A DNA stretch of 64,000 nt from JBBSBL01 sp038251325 (GCA_038251325.1 JBBSBL010000005.1:1-64000); one strand, 5' to 3'; shown: positions 44,072 through 52,352, counted from the first letter of the stretch. The notes: a model not told the origin generated them from the sequence alone. Translations and numbers: made by a program.

Positions 44072-45279
44072 GCCGCCGGCGCCTCCCCGGCGAGCAGCGT
44101 CATGACGTCGTCGACCTGCTGCCAGCCGTGGCGCAGGAGGAACTGCGAGTTGCGGCCGTAGCTCTTGGCGCCGAGGATGAAGAAGCCCGGCTCGGGGTTC
44201 ACAAGCGTGTCCGGGCCGAGCGGCTCGACGGCAAGGCAGTCGCCGCCGCCGCCCGCCTCGGCCAGCAGCGCGGCCGAGAGCTTCATCGGCGCGGCGGTGG
44301 CGTAGCACTCGTGGATCTGGAGCTGGCGGTAGAGCGTGAAGTCGCCGACCCCGCCGTTGAGCGCGAGGATGCGGTCCACCTCGAGCTCCTCCGGCCCCCC
44401 GTTGCGCAGCGTGACGAGCGTCCGTCCGCCGTGGTCGGCGAGCGCCTCGGTCACGCGGCCGGTGCGCACGTCGACCGCGTCGCTGGCGCCGGCGGCGAGC
44501 TCGGCGGCGGCGCGGTTGAGCGCGGCCCGCTCGGCGAGCGGGTCCCGGGCGACGGCGCCGAAGTCGGCCTCCGCCCCGCGCAGCGCCCACACGACCCGGG
44601 TGCCGGCGGCGTCGCGGGCGAATGCGGCGAGATCCCGCGCGGCGGTCTGGGCCGAGTGGCCGGCGCCGGTGAGCAGGATCGTCTTGCCCGCCCACGCCTC
44701 CGGGTCGGCCGCGAGGTCGGGGATGGCGCGCCCGATGCGATCGTCGAGCTCCCGCTCCCCGAGCGCCGGGATCCCGCCGTCGCCCAGCGCGTTGGGGTTG
44801 CCGTAGGTGCCGGTCGCGTCGATCACCGCGTCGGCTTCGGCGAGCTCCTCGCGCCCGTCGGCGTCGCGCAGCAGCAGCCGGAACGGATGGTCGCCGCGGC
44901 GCCCGGTGCCGATCTCGTCGCTCTTGAGCAGGCCGGCGCGGCTGATGGCCTCCACCCGGGTCCCGAGGCGCACGTGCGGCGCGATCGCCGGCAAGGTCGC
45001 GACCCGGTCGTAGAGCTCATCGGCCAGCTCGGCGCCGGTGGGCAGCGCCTCGCCGCCCGGCACCCGGCGGCCCGCCGCGTCGAGCGCCTCCGCCATCCGC
45101 TCGGACACGTTCATCGACCAGGGCGTGAAGGCCCGCACGTGGCCCCAGGCGCGGACGTGACCCGCCGCCGTCGGCGTCGCCTCGTAGACGGTGTGCTCCC
45201 AGCCGCGCTCGGCCGCCGCGACGGCGGCCTCGAGCCCAATCGGCCCGGCGCCGAGGATGGCGAGGCGGGGCGTGGTCAT
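44068..45279 (-). CDS. FAD-dependent NAD(P)-binding oxidoreductase
   Basis: 403 aa. Two dinucleotide folds: RLAILGAGPIGLEAAVAAAERG (FAD) and ILLTGAGHSAQTAARDLAAFAR (NADPH). EADAVIDATGTYGNPN links them, as in flavin monooxygenases and ferredoxin-type reductases. It could supply electrons to the radical-SAM partner encoded in the overlapping downstream gene or oxidise the pathway product. ATG follows a strong GGGAGGAG ribosome binding site. No Cys pair typical of thioredoxin reductases is seen. Confidence 0.82.
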   Translation of the reverse strand: MTTPRLAILGAGPIGLEAAVAAAERGWEHTVYEATPTAAGHVRAWGHVRAFTPWSMNVSERMAEALDAAGRRVPGGEALPTGAELADELYDRVATLPAIAPHVRLGTRVEAISRAGLLKSDEIGTGRRGDHPFRLLLRDADGREELAEADAVIDATGTYGNPNALGDGGIPALGERELDDRIGRAIPDLAADPEAWAGKTILLTGAGHSAQTAARDLAAFARDAAGTRVVWALRGAEADFGAVARDPLAERAALNRAAAELAAGASDAVDVRTGRVTEALADHGGRTLVTLRNGGPEELEVDRILALNGGVGDFTLYRQLQIHECYATAAPMKLSAALLAEAGGGGDCLAVEPLGPDTLVNPEPGFFILGAKSYGRNSQFLLRHGWQQVDDVMTLLAGEAPAA

Positions 45280-45411
45280 GGGTGCGGCTCCTCCCGGTCG
45301 TCATGGATCCTGCTCGGCTTACGCGCCCGTCTCGCGGTCGGATGCGTCGAGCGTAGCCCCCCCGGCGTCCGAGCGAAATGATCCGGGCGCCCGGGCGCCG
45401 CGCAGCGCGGG

Positions 45412-45417
45412 TAGCAT
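45412..45417 (+). promoter_or_regulatory. -10 box TAGCAT for the radical-SAM/phosphorylase operon
   Basis: TAGCAT lies 41 nt before ATG 45459 with GGGGAGGG in between, so this operon has a normal leader. The 179-nt gap shared with the divergent oxidoreductase gene shows no clear operator repeat. Confidence 0.4.
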
Positions 45418-45458
45418 CGCCCGCGTCGAGACCGGGACCGGGGAGGGCCGCCCGTCAC

Positions 45459-47141
45459 ATGCCAAAGCTCGCCGTCTGCGGCGGCGTCTACGCCAACCCC
45501 TACGCCCTCGCGGCGTGGGTGGGCGCCGCCCGCGGACGGGGTGCCGACCGCCTGGTGTGCCTCGGCGACCTGGGCGGCTTCGGCGCGGAGTGCGACGCCG
45601 TCTGGCCGCTGCTCGAGGCGCACGGCATCGAGTGCCTCGCCGGCAACTACGACGTGGCGATCGGCCGCGGCGACCCCGACTGCGGCTGCGGCTACGCCGA
45701 CGAGCGCGACAACCACTTCGCCCAACTCATCTACGACCATACGCGCGCACACACGAGCGCGGAGTTCGCGGCGTGGATGCGCACACTCGTTCCCGAGCGC
45801 CGGGAGACGATCGGCGGCTGCGACGTCCATCTCGTCCATGGGTCCCCGCTGGCGATCAACGACTTCCTCTGGGAGTCGCTCGACGACGACGAGCTGCGGA
45901 TGCGGCTCGCGCTCTCCGGCGCGGACGTCCTGCTCTGCACCCACACGGGGATCCCCTGGCAGCGTGAGGTGGACGGGACGCTCGTGGTCAACGCCGGCGC
46001 GGTGGGGCGGCCGGCCAACGACGGGCGGAGCACGACGTGGTGGGCACTCGTCGACCTCGAGGACGGCGTCGCCCGCGCCGAGCTCGTCCCGCTCGCCTAC
46101 GACTGGCGCGCCCAGGCGGCCTCGATGCGCGCCGCCGGGCTGCCCGAGCCGTTCGTGGAGACGGTGGAGACCGGCTGGTGGACGACGTGCCTCGAGGTCG
46201 TGCCGGCGCCCGAGCGCGCCCGGGGCCGCTACCAGGTCTACCGCGAGGCGATCCCCAACGGCTTCGCCGCGGACGGCATCGGCTGGGCCGGCGCGCCGGC
46301 CGATGACGACGCCGAGCTCCCGGTCGTCCCGCTCTTCGGCAGCGTCGTCTTCCCGCCGCGCCTATGGGTCTACACGAACTTCCACTGCAACCTCGCGTGC
46401 GACTACTGCGCCGTGGCCTCCTCGCCGCGCGCCGATCCCCGCGCGCTCGGCCGCGAGCGCTTCGCCGCGCTCGTCGACGAGGCGGTGGCCGATGGCTTCA
46501 CCGAGCTCTACGTCACCGGCGGCGAGCCCTTCGTCGAGCCGGAGATCGCGGCGATGCTCGCCTACGCGGCGGCGCGGATCGACACCGTCTGCCTCACCAA
46601 CGCCATGCTGTTCGCCCGCGGCCGGCGCCGCCGCGCGCTCGAGTCGCTCGCGGGTCTCGACCGCCTGGCGCTCCAGAGCTCGCTCGACGGCGACCGCGCG
46701 GAGACCCACGACCGCCATCGCGGCGCGGGCTCGTGGGCGGCGGCCATGGAGGGCATCGCGCTGGCGCGCGGGCTCGGCCTCACCGTCCGTGTGGCGATGA
46801 CCGAGACGGCGGAGAACCGCGACGAGGTCGAGCCGCTCCGCTCGCGCCTCGCCGGGCTCGGCATCGCCGGGGAGGCGTTCGCCGTCCGCCCGCTCGTCGC
46901 CCGCGGCGTCGCGGAGGACGGGATGGCCGTGAGCGACGCGATCATGGTCCCGGAGCTCACCGTCACCGCCGACGGCGTCCACTGGCACCCGGTCGGCGGC
47001 GACCTCGCCTCCTCGCCGGACCTGCTCGTCGCGCCGGGCGAGGTCCGGTTGGCCGAGGCCAAACGCCTGGTCGTCGAGCGCTTCCTGCGCCTGCGCCAGG
47101 CCGATGGCTCGCTGCCCCACGCCTACCAATGCGCGGTGTGA
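45459..47141 (+). CDS. Metallophosphoesterase-like/radical-SAM fusion protein
   Basis: 560 aa. Residues 1-240 resemble YfcE-type metallophosphoesterases, but motif I DxH reads GGVYAN and GNHD is GNYD. GDLGGFG, HGSP and CTHTG remain, so metal binding is altered. From about 300, PRLWVYTNFHCNLACDYC has the radical-SAM Cys triad C310, C314, C317, followed by LYVTGGEPFVEP (GGE) and late radical-SAM elements. The operon continues with a nucleoside phosphorylase by GTGA overlap. The start at MPKLAVCGG is chosen because the upstream open frame has no conserved content. The product is unknown. Confidence 0.85.
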   Translation: MPKLAVCGGVYANPYALAAWVGAARGRGADRLVCLGDLGGFGAECDAVWPLLEAHGIECLAGNYDVAIGRGDPDCGCGYADERDNHFAQLIYDHTRAHTSAEFAAWMRTLVPERRETIGGCDVHLVHGSPLAINDFLWESLDDDELRMRLALSGADVLLCTHTGIPWQREVDGTLVVNAGAVGRPANDGRSTTWWALVDLEDGVARAELVPLAYDWRAQAASMRAAGLPEPFVETVETGWWTTCLEVVPAPERARGRYQVYREAIPNGFAADGIGWAGAPADDDAELPVVPLFGSVVFPPRLWVYTNFHCNLACDYCAVASSPRADPRALGRERFAALVDEAVADGFTELYVTGGEPFVEPEIAAMLAYAAARIDTVCLTNAMLFARGRRRRALESLAGLDRLALQSSLDGDRAETHDRHRGAGSWAAAMEGIALARGLGLTVRVAMTETAENRDEVEPLRSRLAGLGIAGEAFAVRPLVARGVAEDGMAVSDAIMVPELTVTADGVHWHPVGGDLASSPDLLVAPGEVRLAEAKRLVVERFLRLRQADGSLPHAYQCAV

Positions 47142-47950
47142 GCGCGCGGCCGGTCGGGGTCATCACGGGGTCGGGGACCTACGCGCTACCCGACTTCGAG
47201 GACACCGAGGCGCGCGTGGTGACAACGCCGTTCGGCGACGTGGAGCTCACCGCGGGGCGCTTCGCGGGGGCCGAGGTCGTGCATCTCTCCCGCCACGGCG
47301 AGGGCCACACGCGACTCTCGAACCACGTGAGCTTCCAGGCCAACGCGTGGGCGCTGGCCGACGCCGGTGTGGGGGCGGTGGTCGCCTGCACCGCGTGCGG
47401 CGCCGTGGACCCAGAGCTCCCGCTCGGCTCGATCGTCGTCTTCGACGACCTCCACTTCCCGGTCAACCGCCTGCCCGACGGGTCGGTGTGCACGATGTTC
47501 GCGGCGCCCGGCGGGCCCGGTCGCGGGCACTGGATCCACGAGGCGCCGTTTTCCGCCGGTGTCCGGGCGGCGCTGCTCGCGGGCGGTGCGCACGCCGGGA
47601 TCGCGGTGCGCGACGGCGGCACCTACGGCCACGTCGACGGCCCGCGCTTCAACACCCGCAGCGAGATCGCCCAGCTCGCCGCGGCCGGGGTGACGGCGGT
47701 CTCCCAGACCGGCGGGCCCGAGACCGTGCTCTTCGGCGAGCTCGAGGTGCCGTTCGCGCTCGCCGGCTTCGCCACCGACTACGCCAACGGCGTGCGGCCG
47801 CAGGAGCCCACGCCGGTGGAGGAGCTCGTCCGGCTCATGGGGGAGAGCACCGCCGCGTTCGCCGCGCTGCTCGCCGCCGCGGTGCCGGCGCTCGCCGCCG
47901 ACCCGCCGGCGGCGTCCGGGCTCGTCTACCGCTTCGACGACCCCTCGTGA
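47138..47950 (+). CDS. MTAP/PNP-family nucleoside phosphorylase
   Basis: 270 aa. VGVITGSGTYALPDFEDTEARVVTTPFG is the phosphate-binding start, HLSRHGEGHTRLSNHVSFQAN the RHG motif, and GPRFNTRSEIAQLAAAGVTAVSQTGGPETVL the substrate block of methylthioadenosine/purine nucleoside phosphorylases. Radical-SAM enzymes release 5'-deoxyadenosine, which MTAP relatives can cleave, so it may clear that by-product or process a nucleoside intermediate. GTG 47138 gives a GTGA overlap; ATG 47129 is an alternative start. Confidence 0.88.
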   Translation: MSARPVGVITGSGTYALPDFEDTEARVVTTPFGDVELTAGRFAGAEVVHLSRHGEGHTRLSNHVSFQANAWALADAGVGAVVACTACGAVDPELPLGSIVVFDDLHFPVNRLPDGSVCTMFAAPGGPGRGHWIHEAPFSAGVRAALLAGGAHAGIAVRDGGTYGHVDGPRFNTRSEIAQLAAAGVTAVSQTGGPETVLFGELEVPFALAGFATDYANGVRPQEPTPVEELVRLMGESTAAFAALLAAAVPALAADPPAASGLVYRFDDPS

Positions 47951-48618
47951 CCGACGCGCCTGCGGTGGCGGCGCTCGTCATGGCGCGGGCCCCGCGCCCA
48001 GGCCAGGCAAAGACCCGCCTGGAGCCCCTGCTCGGCCCCGACGGCTGCGCTCGGCTGCAGGCGGTCCTCATCGCCCGCGCGGCCCGGTGGGCGTCGGAGG
48101 TGGCGCCCGGCGCCGCCTTCCTCGCCGTCGACCCGCCCGACGGGATGGGCGAGGTCGAGGCGCTCGTGCCGCCCGGCGTCACAGTCATCGCGCAGGCGGG
48201 GCGGGACCTCGGCGCGCGGATGGCGGCGGCGGCTGCGCATGTCCACGCCGCGACGCCGGTGCCGACGCTCATCGTCGGCACCGACCTGCCCGCGCTCGCC
48301 CCGGCCCACGCCGCCGCCGCCCTGGCCGATCTGGCCGAGGGCTCCGACCTGGCGATCGGCCCGGCGCTCGACGGCGGCTACTACCTCCTGGCCCTGCCCG
48401 CGCCGCGCGCCGGTCTCTTCGCGCTCCCGCCCGACGCCTGGGGCACCGAGCAGGTGATGGCCCTGACCCTGGGCGCCGCGGGCGCGGCCGACCTCGAGGT
48501 GGGGCTGCTGCGGGCCGAGCGCGACCTCGACACGCCGGACGACGCCGCGGCGGCGCTCGCCGATCCGCTGACGCCGGCGGAGATCCGCGCGGCGCTGACG
48601 CCGGGTCCGCCGGTGTGA
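47947..48618 (+). CDS. TIGR04282/DUF2064-type transferase (rSAM-associated transferase 1)
   Basis: 223 aa. VMARAPRPGQAKTRLEPLLGPDGCARLQ at the N-terminus, VGTDLPALAPAHAAAALADL and GPALDGGYYLLALP are typical of this CofC-like nucleotidyl/glycosyltransferase family. Databases name the family from its frequent neighbours, radical-SAM proteins with a selenium-associated domain. It probably transfers a nucleotide or sugar phosphate. Overlapping starts and stops (GTGA) tie it to the phosphorylase and to the next gene. Confidence 0.85.
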   Translation: MTDAPAVAALVMARAPRPGQAKTRLEPLLGPDGCARLQAVLIARAARWASEVAPGAAFLAVDPPDGMGEVEALVPPGVTVIAQAGRDLGARMAAAAAHVHAATPVPTLIVGTDLPALAPAHAAAALADLAEGSDLAIGPALDGGYYLLALPAPRAGLFALPPDAWGTEQVMALTLGAAGAADLEVGLLRAERDLDTPDDAAAALADPLTPAEIRAALTPGPPV

Positions 48619-49331
48619 CGGCCGCCGGCGATGACCTCGGCCTCACGCCGCTCGTCTCGATCGTGGTCCCGACCCTCGACGAGGCGCCCGGCCTGCCCGC
48701 GCTGCTCGAGCACCTCGCGCGGCTTCCGGGACGCTGGGAGGTGATCGTCGCCGACGGCGGCTCGCGCGACGGGACGGCGGCCCTCGCACGGTCGCATCGC
48801 TCCGCGCCGCTCGTGCTCGACGCCCCGCCCGGCCGCGCGGCGCAGATGAACGCCGGCGCAGCGGCGGCCGGCGGCGAGGTCCTCCTCTTCCTCCATGCCG
48901 ACTCCCGCCTGCCGCCCATCGCGCACGCCGAGCTCGGCGCCGCGCTGCGCGACCCGCTCGTCGCGGGCGGCAACTTCGCCCTGCGCTTCGACGGCGGCGA
49001 CCGCTTCTCCCGCCTGCTCACGCGCTGGTACGCGGTGCAGCACCGCACCGGCGTCTACTACGGCGACTCGTCGCTCTGGCTGCGGCGCTCGGCGTTCGCC
49101 GCGCTCGGCGGCTACCGGCCGCTGCCGATCATGGAGGACTACGAGCTCGTGCGGCGCGTGGAGCGCTTCGGGCGCACGGCCTGCCTGCCCGGCCCGGCGA
49201 CCACGTCCTCGCGTCGCTGGCGCGCCCGCGGCGTCGCGCGCACGGCGCTCGGCTGGACGGTCATCCGATGGCTGTGGCTCGCCGGCGCCCCGGCCGATCG
49301 GCTCGCGCGCCTCTACCGCGACGTCCGTTGA
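48615..49331 (+). CDS. TIGR04283-type family 2 glycosyltransferase (rSAM-associated transferase 2)
   Basis: 238 aa GT-A fold. VSIVVPTLDEAPGLPALLEHL is the GT2 start, VIVADGGSRDGT the sugar-nucleotide site, and LLFLHADSRLPP the DxD-like motif. APPGRAAQMNAGAAAAGGEVL and IMEDYELVRRVERFG are signatures of the group. It pairs with the preceding TIGR04282-type gene, a combination often seen in the same operon. Its last 71 bp overlap the 3' end of the convergent FkbM gene. Confidence 0.87.
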   Translation: MTAAGDDLGLTPLVSIVVPTLDEAPGLPALLEHLARLPGRWEVIVADGGSRDGTAALARSHRSAPLVLDAPPGRAAQMNAGAAAAGGEVLLFLHADSRLPPIAHAELGAALRDPLVAGGNFALRFDGGDRFSRLLTRWYAVQHRTGVYYGDSSLWLRRSAFAALGGYRPLPIMEDYELVRRVERFGRTACLPGPATTSSRRWRARGVARTALGWTVIRWLWLAGAPADRLARLYRDVR

Positions 49332-50264
49332 GCCCCGGCGGGTCGCGCCGGACGCCGACGACCGGCGGCATGCCCTCGCCCGGGTAGCCGCGGAAGCGCG
49401 GGTCCAGCGTCGCGTCGAAGCCGATGGCCTCGAGGTCCTCGATGCAGCGCGCGACGGAGTACGGCGCATGCACCTCCACCGAGATGACCCGGACGCGTCG
49501 CGCCCAGTCCGTCGCCTCGGTGAGGAGCGCGGCCTCCGCGCCCTCGACGTCGAGCTTGAGCAGGTCGATCGGTTGCCCCGGCCGGGCGTGCGCCGCGAGC
49601 AGGGCGTCGATCGAGTGACCGTGGGCACCTCGGGCGTCGCGCCCTGCGCGTGCCCGTTGGCGCCCTGCGCGTGCCCGCTCGTCCCGTTCGTGCCATTTAC
49701 GTGCCCGTTGGCGCCCTGCGCGATCCGGGAGCTCAACACGTCGATCCCCGGGTCGAACGCAACCTGGCCCTCGCGCGGCCACGCCGCGGCCTGGATGACC
49801 GTGCAGCGGTTCGCCCAGGGCCCCACGTTGCGCCGGCACAGCCGCGCGTTGTCGGGCGCCATCTCGACGCCGACGACGCGCGCCTCCGGGTTGCGGTGGG
49901 CGAAGTCGGCCATCGTCAGCCCGATGTTCGCCCCGAGATCGAACACGAGCCGGATGTCGGACGGCATCAGCTTGCGCGGCGGCCGGTGGAGCGGATGCAA
50001 CAGCGCGGAGGAGAGCGCCCAGGCGTCGACCGTGTCCTGGCGCAGCAGTACCGGCGCGCCGCCGAGCGGCCGAGCGCGGATCACGGTCTCGCGCCCGTTG
50101 CCCCCGGCGTGCGCGTCCCAGTGCCGCGCCCGCAGCCACGCCCGGAAGCTCCGGCGGTCGGCGGCGATCGCCGCGCCGTCCAGCGGCCAGTGAACGCGGG
50201 TCCGCATCCGGTGGTGCAGAGCGTCCCAGCGCCCGGATTCGGCAAGCCTGGAAAAGAGTGCCAT
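49261..50264 (-). pseudogene. FkbM family methyltransferase, broken by a one-base frameshift
   Basis: From 50264 the first frame gives about 216 residues with the SAM site VFDLGANIGLTMADFAHRNPEARVVGVE. Near 49615, after PEVPTVT, the homologous sequence continues in another frame (SIDALLAAHARPGQPIDLLKLDVEGAEAALL through FDATLDPRFRGYPGEGMPPVVGVRR). Adding one base would restore a protein of about 333 aa. FkbM enzymes O-methylate sugars or polyketides. A Gly/Asn/His-rich insert encoded by 21-bp repeats lies just before the break. It may be a true pseudogene or an assembly error in GC-rich repeats. Confidence 0.78.
49639..49680. repeat. Two tandem 21-bp repeats inside the FkbM gene
   Basis: GCGCCCTGCGCGTGCCCGTTG at 49639-49659 is followed by a copy differing in its last bases at 49660-49680, and a partial third (GTGCCCGTTGGCGCCCTGCGC) starts at 49701. 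The minus strand encodes a Gly-Ala-Asn-Gly-His-type repeat. Confidence 0.75.
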
Positions 50265-50278
50265 CGCGCCCTATCAGA

Positions 50279-50536
50279 TCAGATTCTCGCGTTGCGTGAC
50301 GCCGGCGGGTCCCAGATGTGACACCGTGCCGGCTTTTGTACGCACCGCCAATCGTGGTCAAGGGTGTGGTGTTTGATCAGGGTGCGGATCGCGCCGCCCG
50401 CGCTCGGGGTGCCGGGGTCGGCGGCGACGATGTCGAGCTTGCCGTCGTGGTTGAGGTCGGCGGTGGCGACGCTGTTGCCGGTTGTTCCCCCATCGACGTC
50501 CGTGGTGAGCTCGACGGCGGCCGGATGGGCCGCGCG
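50279..50536 (-). pseudogene. FG-GAP/VCBS repeat fragment (gene remnant)
   Basis: One minus-strand frame reads VATADLNHDGKLDIVAADPG, the Ca-binding FG-GAP/VCBS repeat found in secreted adhesin-like proteins. The frame has no start codon and is closed by a TGA at 50537-50539 upstream and a TGA at 50279-50281 downstream, so only one repeat survives. It is probably the remnant of a larger cell-surface gene. The remaining 50540-50790 holds no gene, only the hairpin element at 50641. Confidence 0.6.
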
Positions 50537-50640
50537 TCAGGATCGGCCGCGCCTCACCCCGGCCGCGCAACGGCGGCATCGAGGGAGGGGCACGGTTCGC
50601 ACTTTCGGCGCGGAGAGCGGCTCCCGGGGGCGAAACCGAT

Positions 50641-50664
50641 CTGAATCCCGACCAGCGGGATCAG
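50641..50664. repeat. 24-bp hairpin element, copy 2
   Basis: ATCCCG (50645-50650) pairs with CGGGAT (50656-50661), extended by CTG/CAG with one bulged A. The 24 bp align without gaps to 14659-14682, with 16 identical positions. It lies in a gene-free stretch between the FG-GAP remnant and tRNA-Gln. Confidence 0.5.
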
Positions 50665-50790
50665 GATCGATCTCGCCGGACGGGCACCGCTCTCGGCCGA
50701 CCCGGCCGGACCTCACCCTTCCCCAGCCGCCGTTCGCCCGGAGCCCAGGCCCGCCCCGAGGGGAACGTCTCCCGGCGGGGCGTCGGCAGG

Positions 50791-50861
50791 CTGGGGGGCA
50801 GGGAGTCGAACCCCGATAGCCGGCTCCAAAGGCCGGAGTCTTGCCATTAGACGACCCCCCA
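50791..50861 (-). tRNA. tRNA-Gln (anticodon TTG)
   Basis: The minus strand folds as a cloverleaf. The acceptor TGGGGGG/CCCCCCA is followed by discriminator G, then D arm GTCT/AGAC, anticodon stem CCGGC/GCCGG with loop CTTTGGA (anticodon TTG), and T arm CGGGG-TTCGACT-CCCTG. It is 71 nt without CCA, and CCA is not encoded (CCT follows). The U1 start and UUG anticodon fit glutamine. Confidence 0.93.
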
Positions 50862-50911
50862 GGGCCACGGCGATTCTAGGCCCGGCCGGGGCGCGTCCCG
50901 TCCCACCCGTC

Positions 50912-50917
50912 TACGAT
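50912..50917 (+). promoter_or_regulatory. -10 box TACGAT for glmU, 6 nt before GTG
   Basis: TACGAT, CCGCCC, GTG 50924. This is the shortest spacing in the leaderless set. Confidence 0.5.
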
Positions 50918-50923
50918 CCGCCC

Positions 50924-52318
50924 GTGGCCGCGCCGGTCGTCATCGTCCTCGCCGCGGGGCAGGGCACGCGCATGCGCTCGGCCACGCCGAAGGTGCTGCA
51001 CGAGATCTGCGGGCGGCCGATGGCGCTGTGGCCGGTCGCCGCCGCGCTCGAGGCCGGCGCGCGCAAGGTCGTGCTCGTCGGCGGCCCCGACCGCGCGCTC
51101 GAGCCGATCCTCCCCGACGGCGTCGCGCTCGCCGTCCAGGCCGAGCCGCGCGGCACCGCCGACGCCGTGAAGGCCGCGGCCGACCAGATCGATCCCGCGG
51201 CGCCGGTCGTCGTGCTCGCCGGCGACGTCCCCCTCGTCCACGCCGCCACCATCGCGAGCCTCGTCGCGGCGCACGAGGCGAGCGGCGCCGCGGCCACGAT
51301 GCTGACCATGGAGCTCGACGACCCGGCCGGCTACGGGCGGGTGGTCCGGGCGCACGACGGCTCGGTCGAGGGCGTGGTCGAGACCAAGGACCCGGCCGAC
51401 GCCACGCCGGAGGAGCTCGCCCTGCGTGAGGTGAACACGGGCATCTTCGCCTTCGCCGGCTCCGCCCTGCTGGACGCGCTCGGCAACATCCGCCCCGACA
51501 ACGCCCAGGGCGAGTACTACCTCCCCGACGTCCTCCCGGTCCTCCGCGCCGCGGGCCACGCCGTCGCCGCGACCCCGACCGACGACGACGCCGTCACCCT
51601 CGGCGTCAACGACCGCGCCCAGCTCGCCGAGGTCCGGGCCCTGGCCCAGGCGCGCATCGCCGCGGCGCACCTCGCGGCCGGCGCCGGGATCGTCGACCCG
51701 GCGGCGACGGTGATCGACGCCGGCGTGGAGATCGGCGCCGACGCGGTCATCGAGCCCTTCACGGCGCTCCACGGCGCGACCCGCGTGGCGGCGGGCGCGC
51801 GGATCGGATCCTTCTCCACGCTGCGCGACTCACTCGTCGGGGAGGGCGCCGCGATCGTCCACTCCCACCTGGTCGAGGCCGAGGTCCACGCCGGGGCGAG
51901 CGTCGGCCCCTTCGCCTACCTGCGCCCCGGCACCGTGATCCGCGAGGACGCGAAGGTCGGAACCTTCGTCGAGGTGAAGAACTCCGACCTCGGCGCCGGC
52001 ACGAAGGTCCCGCACCTCTCCTACCTCGGGGACGCCGACGTGGGCGCGGGGTCGAACCTCGGCGCCGGGACGATCACCGCGAACTTCGACGGCGCGCGCA
52101 AGCACCGCACGACGATCGGTGCCGGGGTGAAGGGCGGGGTGGACGTCTCGCTCGTCGCGCCGGTCGAGCTCGGCGACGGCGCGTGGACCGCGGCCGGCTC
52201 GGTCATCACCGAGGACGTCCCGCCGGGCGCGCTCGGCATCGCGCGCGAGCGGCAGGCGAACGTCGAGGGCTTCGCGGAGCGGCGCGCGCGCGAGGCCGAG
52301 GAGGCGGGCGGCGCGTGA
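50924..52318 (+). CDS. glmU: Bifunctional UDP-GlcNAc pyrophosphorylase/GlcN-1-P acetyltransferase
   Basis: 464 aa. The N-terminal uridylyltransferase shows VIVLAAGQGTRMRSATPKVLHEICGRPM. From about 240, a left-handed beta helix of hexapeptide repeats follows, with PFAYLRPGTVIREDAKVGTFVEVKNSDLG and SYLGDADVGAGSNLGAGTITANFDGARKHRT. It makes UDP-GlcNAc for peptidoglycan. glmU-prs is a conserved actinobacterial pair. GTG is fixed by the TACGAT box and the conserved N-terminus. Confidence 0.96.
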   Translation: MAAPVVIVLAAGQGTRMRSATPKVLHEICGRPMALWPVAAALEAGARKVVLVGGPDRALEPILPDGVALAVQAEPRGTADAVKAAADQIDPAAPVVVLAGDVPLVHAATIASLVAAHEASGAAATMLTMELDDPAGYGRVVRAHDGSVEGVVETKDPADATPEELALREVNTGIFAFAGSALLDALGNIRPDNAQGEYYLPDVLPVLRAAGHAVAATPTDDDAVTLGVNDRAQLAEVRALAQARIAAAHLAAGAGIVDPAATVIDAGVEIGADAVIEPFTALHGATRVAAGARIGSFSTLRDSLVGEGAAIVHSHLVEAEVHAGASVGPFAYLRPGTVIREDAKVGTFVEVKNSDLGAGTKVPHLSYLGDADVGAGSNLGAGTITANFDGARKHRTTIGAGVKGGVDVSLVAPVELGDGAWTAAGSVITEDVPPGALGIARERQANVEGFAERRAREAEEAGGA

Positions 52319-52352
52319 GCACGACCCGCTCGGAGCCGTCGCCCCCCCGGCG

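Noticed and set aside
47138..47950. S-adenosylhomocysteine/MTA nucleosidase
   Set aside because: The RHG and phosphate-binding motifs place it with the phosphorylases, not the hydrolytic nucleosidases.
42689..49331. Arsenosugar biosynthesis as a firm call for the radical-SAM cluster
   Set aside because: No ArsM methyltransferase or recognisable ArsS is present; only the phosphorylase and transferase steps resemble it.
49639..49710. CRISPR-like repeats
   Set aside because: The 21-bp units are directly tandem, without spacers, and lie in a coding region.
50358..50579. Small minus-strand gene of 73 codons
   Set aside because: It is an Arg/His-rich shadow frame; the meaningful frame in this stretch is the FG-GAP remnant.
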